Below are positions 33,282 through 35,805 of a stretch of DNA of 35,805 nt, one piece after another. The notes below the pieces were generated by a model, which did no database searches, was not told where the DNA came from, and saw nothing but the letters and a program-made list of their open reading frames with translations. A program made the translations under genes and the position numbers. The stretch comes from Nitrospira sp. CR1.3 (GTDB taxonomy: Bacteria; Nitrospirota; Nitrospiria; Nitrospirales; Nitrospiraceae): the NCBI GenBank assembly GCA_014055525.1, contig WIAH01000027.1, forward strand, positions 1-35,805, in the 5' to 3' direction. Positions within the stretch are counted from its first letter, which is position 1. Every line of letters starts with the position of its first letter.

Positions 33282-33746
33282 TCACCGCTCGCGGCGCTGT
33301 TGGGCCAAGGTTCTCAGTTCGTCCATGAACTGATCGATGTCCTTGAATTCCCGGTAGACGGAGGCAAACCGGACATAGGCGACCTGATCCAGCTGGTGCA
33401 GCTCCTTCATGAGTTCTTCACCCACGATCCGGCTCTCGATCTCCGTCTCGCCCATTTCCTGGATGCGCTTTTCGATGCGGTCGGCCACGGCCTCGATTGT
33501 CGCGGTGCTGATCGGCCGTTTCTCACAGGCCTTTTTCAGCCCGGAGAGAATCTTGGCTCGGTCGAAGGCCTCCCGCCGCCCGTCCTTCTTGACCACGACA
33601 GGAAGAATCTCGTCGACGCGTTCGTAGGTGGTGAAGCGGCGTTTGCAGCCGAGACATTCGCGGCGTCGGCGGATCAACTCGCCTTCCTTCGCCATGCGCG
33701 AGTCGACCACCTTGTCTTCGACTTCATCACAAAACGGACATTTCAC
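33282..33746 (-). CDS. nrdR: Transcriptional repressor of ribonucleotide reductase genes
   Basis: It has a zinc ribbon with C3, C6, C31 and C34, and an ATP-cone (about 48-135) that senses ATP/dATP. It represses nrd genes by binding NrdR boxes. The length of 154 is standard. The start is GTG 33746, with AAGGT about 9 bases upstream. It lies 31 bp after glyA, a common neighbourhood for nrdR. No nrd gene is in the window. Confidence 0.95.
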   Translation of the reverse strand: MKCPFCDEVEDKVVDSRMAKEGELIRRRRECLGCKRRFTTYERVDEILPVVVKKDGRREAFDRAKILSGLKKACEKRPISTATIEAVADRIEKRIQEMGETEIESRIVGEELMKELHQLDQVAYVRFASVYREFKDIDQFMDELRTLAQQRRER

Positions 33747-33777
33747 CGGCGGCGACCTTGTCTGTTCGAAGCGCGGC

Positions 33778-35046
33778 TCAGTAGGCGTGGAAAATCGGGA
33801 AGCGGCTGCACAAGGCCTTGGCCTGGACGCGGACTTCTTCGAGCGCAGCCTGATCCTGCCGGTGCTGCAACACTCTATCGATCAGGCCCACGATCGACTG
33901 CATCTCCGCTTCCTTCATCCCGCGGGTCGACACGATCGGCGTCCCCAGGCGGATTCCGCTCGCGACGGCCGGCGGTTTTTCATCGTACGGCACGGCGTTC
34001 TTGTTGACGATGATTCCGGCCGCATCCAGGGCGGCGTCCGCTTCCTTGCCGGTGATGTTCTTGTTGGTGAGATTCACGAGCATGAGATGCGTGTCGGTGC
34101 CTCCGGACACAATCCTATATCCGCGGTCCAGGAGACCTTGAGCCAACACTTTGGCGTTCGCGATGACCTGCTGCTGATATCGCTTGAAGGCCGGTGACAG
34201 CGCTTCTTTGAAGGCGACGGCTTTGGCCGCAATGACGTGCATCAACGGGCCGCCCTGCATCCCGGGGAACACGAACTTGTCCACGGCCTTGGCATGCTCG
34301 GCCTTGCACATGACGACCCCGCCGCGCGGTCCTCGCAGCGTCTTATGTGTGGTCGTTGTCACAAAATCGGCGTAGGGAATCGGGCTGGGGTGCAAACCGG
34401 CCGCGATTAGTCCGGCGATATGAGCGATGTCGACCATCAGAAAGGCGCCGACTGATTTCGCAATCTGCTCGAAGCGTGAAAAATCGAGCGTGCGGGCATA
34501 GGCGCTGGCGCCGACGACGAGCATGCGCGGGCGGCACTCCTCCGCCAACTTCTGCACCGCGTCATAGTTGATCGTCTCCGTCTGGCGGTCCACGCCGTAG
34601 GAAAATGCGCGAAAGATGGATCCGGAAAAATTGACTTTGCTGCCGTGCGTGAGGTGACCGCCCTGAGCCAGATCCATACCGAGAATCGTGTCTCCCGGCT
34701 TCAGTACGGACAGATAGGCCGCCATATTAGCCTGGGAACCGGAATGCGGTTGGACGTTCACGTGCTCGGCGCCGAAGATTTGCTTGCAACGCTGGATGGC
34801 CAGATCCTCGACCGTGTCCACGTGCTGGCACCCGCCGTAGTATCTCTTGCCCGGGTAACCCTCCGCGTACTTGTTCGTCATGAGCGATCCCTGCGCGGCC
34901 AGGACGGCGGGGCTTGCGAAATTCTCGGAGGCGATCAACAGCAGCTTATGGCGTTGCCGCTCTTCTTCCGCATCGATGGCGGCATAGACATCGGGATCGG
35001 TCGCTTGGAGCGCATCGAGAGAGCCGACGGCATCTTTCATCGACAT
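33778..35046 (-). CDS. glyA: Serine hydroxymethyltransferase
   Basis: A PLP enzyme that interconverts serine plus tetrahydrofolate with glycine plus methylene-tetrahydrofolate, in the cytoplasm. Signature features are [23 protein letters not shown], the HIAGLIAAG region and the PLP lysine in [14 protein letters not shown] (near residue 235). The length of 422 is typical. Two close ATGs (35046 and 35040) are possible; no strong ribosome-binding site decides. It starts 21 bp after rplI and precedes nrdR by 31 bp, so the three are probably one operon. Confidence 0.96.
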   Translation of the reverse strand: MSMKDAVGSLDALQATDPDVYAAIDAEEERQRHKLLLIASENFASPAVLAAQGSLMTNKYAEGYPGKRYYGGCQHVDTVEDLAIQRCKQIFGAEHVNVQPHSGSQANMAAYLSVLKPGDTILGMDLAQGGHLTHGSKVNFSGSIFRAFSYGVDRQTETINYDAVQKLAEECRPRMLVVGASAYARTLDFSRFEQIAKSVGAFLMVDIAHIAGLIAAGLHPSPIPYADFVTTTTHKTLRGPRGGVVMCKAEHAKAVDKFVFPGMQGGPLMHVIAAKAVAFKEALSPAFKRYQQQVIANAKVLAQGLLDRGYRIVSGGTDTHLMLVNLTNKNITGKEADAALDAAGIIVNKNAVPYDEKPPAVASGIRLGTPIVSTRGMKEAEMQSIVGLIDRVLQHRQDQAALEEVRVQAKALCSRFPIFHAY

Positions 35047-35067
35047 GATCGTGGGTTTCCCGTCCGA

Positions 35068-35535
35068 CTAAGCGGAAGCCGGTTCGGCTTCCTGTTTCTT
35101 CACCACCCGTATGGTCACGGCAGCCGTGACCTCGCGAGGAAGCTTGACCGGCACCGTGAAGCTCCCGAGTTCCTTGATGGGCTGCGGCAGTTGAATCTTG
35201 CGGCGATCGACTTGATACCCCTGTTCCGCAAGTCCTTCGGCGATGTCCTTCACCGTGACGGAGCCGAACATCTTGTCGTCTTTGCCCACCTGCGCCAGCA
35301 CCGTCAGCGTCACAGTGGACATCTTCTTGGCATGGGCTTCGATTTCGAGCTTCTCCTTCTTCGCGCGCTCCGCCGCGACACGTTTGGCATGCTCAAATGA
35401 TTTGATATTGCGATCGTTAGCCACGACGGCCTTCTTGCGGGGCAGCAGAAAATTTCTGGCAAAGCCGTCCTTTACATCGATCAGATCGCCCAGGTGGCCG
35501 ACCCCGTCCATCGTCTCTTGTAGAATGACCTTCAT
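35068..35535 (-). CDS. rplI: 50S ribosomal protein L9
   Basis: It opens MKVILQETMDGVGHLGDLID and has the L9 N-domain signature with VKDGFARNFLLPRKKAV, a charged central helix (about 45-75) and a C-terminal RNA-binding domain. ATG 35535 is chosen for AAGGAG 8 bases upstream; the open frame extends to 35793, but that part is not L9. The length of 155 is normal. It is the first gene after the promoter at 35567-35595, unlike the common rpsF-rpsR-rplI order. Confidence 0.95.
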   Translation of the reverse strand: MKVILQETMDGVGHLGDLIDVKDGFARNFLLPRKKAVVANDRNIKSFEHAKRVAAERAKKEKLEIEAHAKKMSTVTLTVLAQVGKDDKMFGSVTVKDIAEGLAEQGYQVDRRKIQLPQPIKELGSFTVPVKLPREVTAAVTIRVVKKQEAEPASA

Positions 35536-35566
35536 ACCCCTAACTCCTTCTGTTGGAAAGGAAAAG

Positions 35567-35595
35567 AGCATACTGGCGGGCTGATGAAAAGTCAA
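35567..35595 (-). promoter_or_regulatory. Sigma-70 promoter of the rplI-glyA-nrdR operon
   Basis: On the minus strand TTGACT (-35, 35595-35590) is separated by 17 bases from TATGCT (-10, 35572-35567). The predicted start is near 35560, giving a leader of about 25 bases before ATG 35535 that contains the ribosome-binding site. Confidence 0.8.
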
Positions 35596-35805
35596 TCGTA
35601 CTCTTGTCAAACAACGATGCGTCTGAATGACCGAGTGCTTAGTATACAGCCGCAGATTCTGTCCCAATGCCCGGCCCCCATTACCCCGAACGTCGAACCT
35701 CAAACTCAGCCCCCCGAACTTCCTGGCGTCTGGACTCACGACCTTGGCTGCCCGTATGATGTCGCAATCAGCGCACGGACGCATGTCGATCACCGCACGA
35801 GATCT
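35596..35805. other. Upstream non-coding end of the window
   Basis: No gene is supported. A second -10-like TATACT occurs on the minus strand at 35646-35641, with only a poor -35 (TTGGGA, 15-base spacer). No tRNA or transposon end is recognised. Confidence 0.4.

Noticed and set aside
1..35805. CRISPR arrays, tRNA or rRNA genes, insertion sequences, phage genes
   Set aside because: No regularly spaced repeats, tRNA-like cloverleafs or transposase/integrase motifs were seen. The only long repeat is the pair at 11255 and 14524.

Overview
The window looks like chromosomal DNA of a GC-rich Gram-negative bacterium. It carries an outer-membrane barrel, a Pal-like OmpA lipoprotein, secreted proteins and three enhancer-dependent sigma-54 signals. 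The gene families fit Nitrospirota, probably a Nitrospira-like organism. That assignment is a judgement from memory of protein families, not a database result. There are no rRNA, tRNA, CRISPR or intact transposase genes.

Region 1 (1-11381, all minus strand) is a copper-oxidase locus with a layered regulatory system. An NtrC-type response regulator (9932-11311) and a PAS histidine kinase (7938-9893) are followed by a stand-alone receiver protein (7316-7693), a PAS-type sigma-54 activator with a Cys-rich sensor (5867-7261), a 1645-residue secreted multicopper oxidase (396-5333) and the start of another secreted protein (1-182). Sequences with exact sigma-54 spacing (GG-N10-GC) lie before the response regulator, before the receiver gene and before the oxidase. 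This suggests a cascade: two-component system, then receiver/activator, then oxidase. Palindromes that could bind activators, and a strongly structured leader, precede the oxidase.

Region 2 (11255-17555) is a recombination scar. A ~650-bp direct repeat (11255-11905 and 14524-15173, about 99% identical by eye) brackets an intact large MscS channel, a frameshifted MscS remnant and an OmpA domain. The OmpA domain has acquired the promoter, ribosome-binding site and first 19 codons of the response regulator. Each repeat carries an identical 35-codon membrane-peptide gene. An intact small MscS and a beta-barrel protein whose own start was replaced by an MscS fragment follow. Collapsing the repeat would restore response regulator - small peptide - MscS.

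Region 3 (17556-29605) is a carbohydrate/trehalose block. On the minus strand a glycosyltransferase, two MFS_3 transporters flanking a BON-domain protein, and an amylo-1,6-glucosidase-like enzyme are tightly coupled. OtsB and an unusual membrane-anchored OtsA overlap by four bases. A divergent GH15 glucoamylase/trehalase starts 48 bp from otsA.

Region 4 (29697-35805, minus strand) holds a cupredoxin-like lipoprotein, a small secreted protein, a Pal-like lipoprotein, and a probable operon rplI-glyA-nrdR-kinase-regulator. The operon is led by a good sigma-70 promoter at 35567-35595. The kinase carries an N-terminal Rossmann (NAD-binding-like) domain and overlaps a NarL-type regulator.
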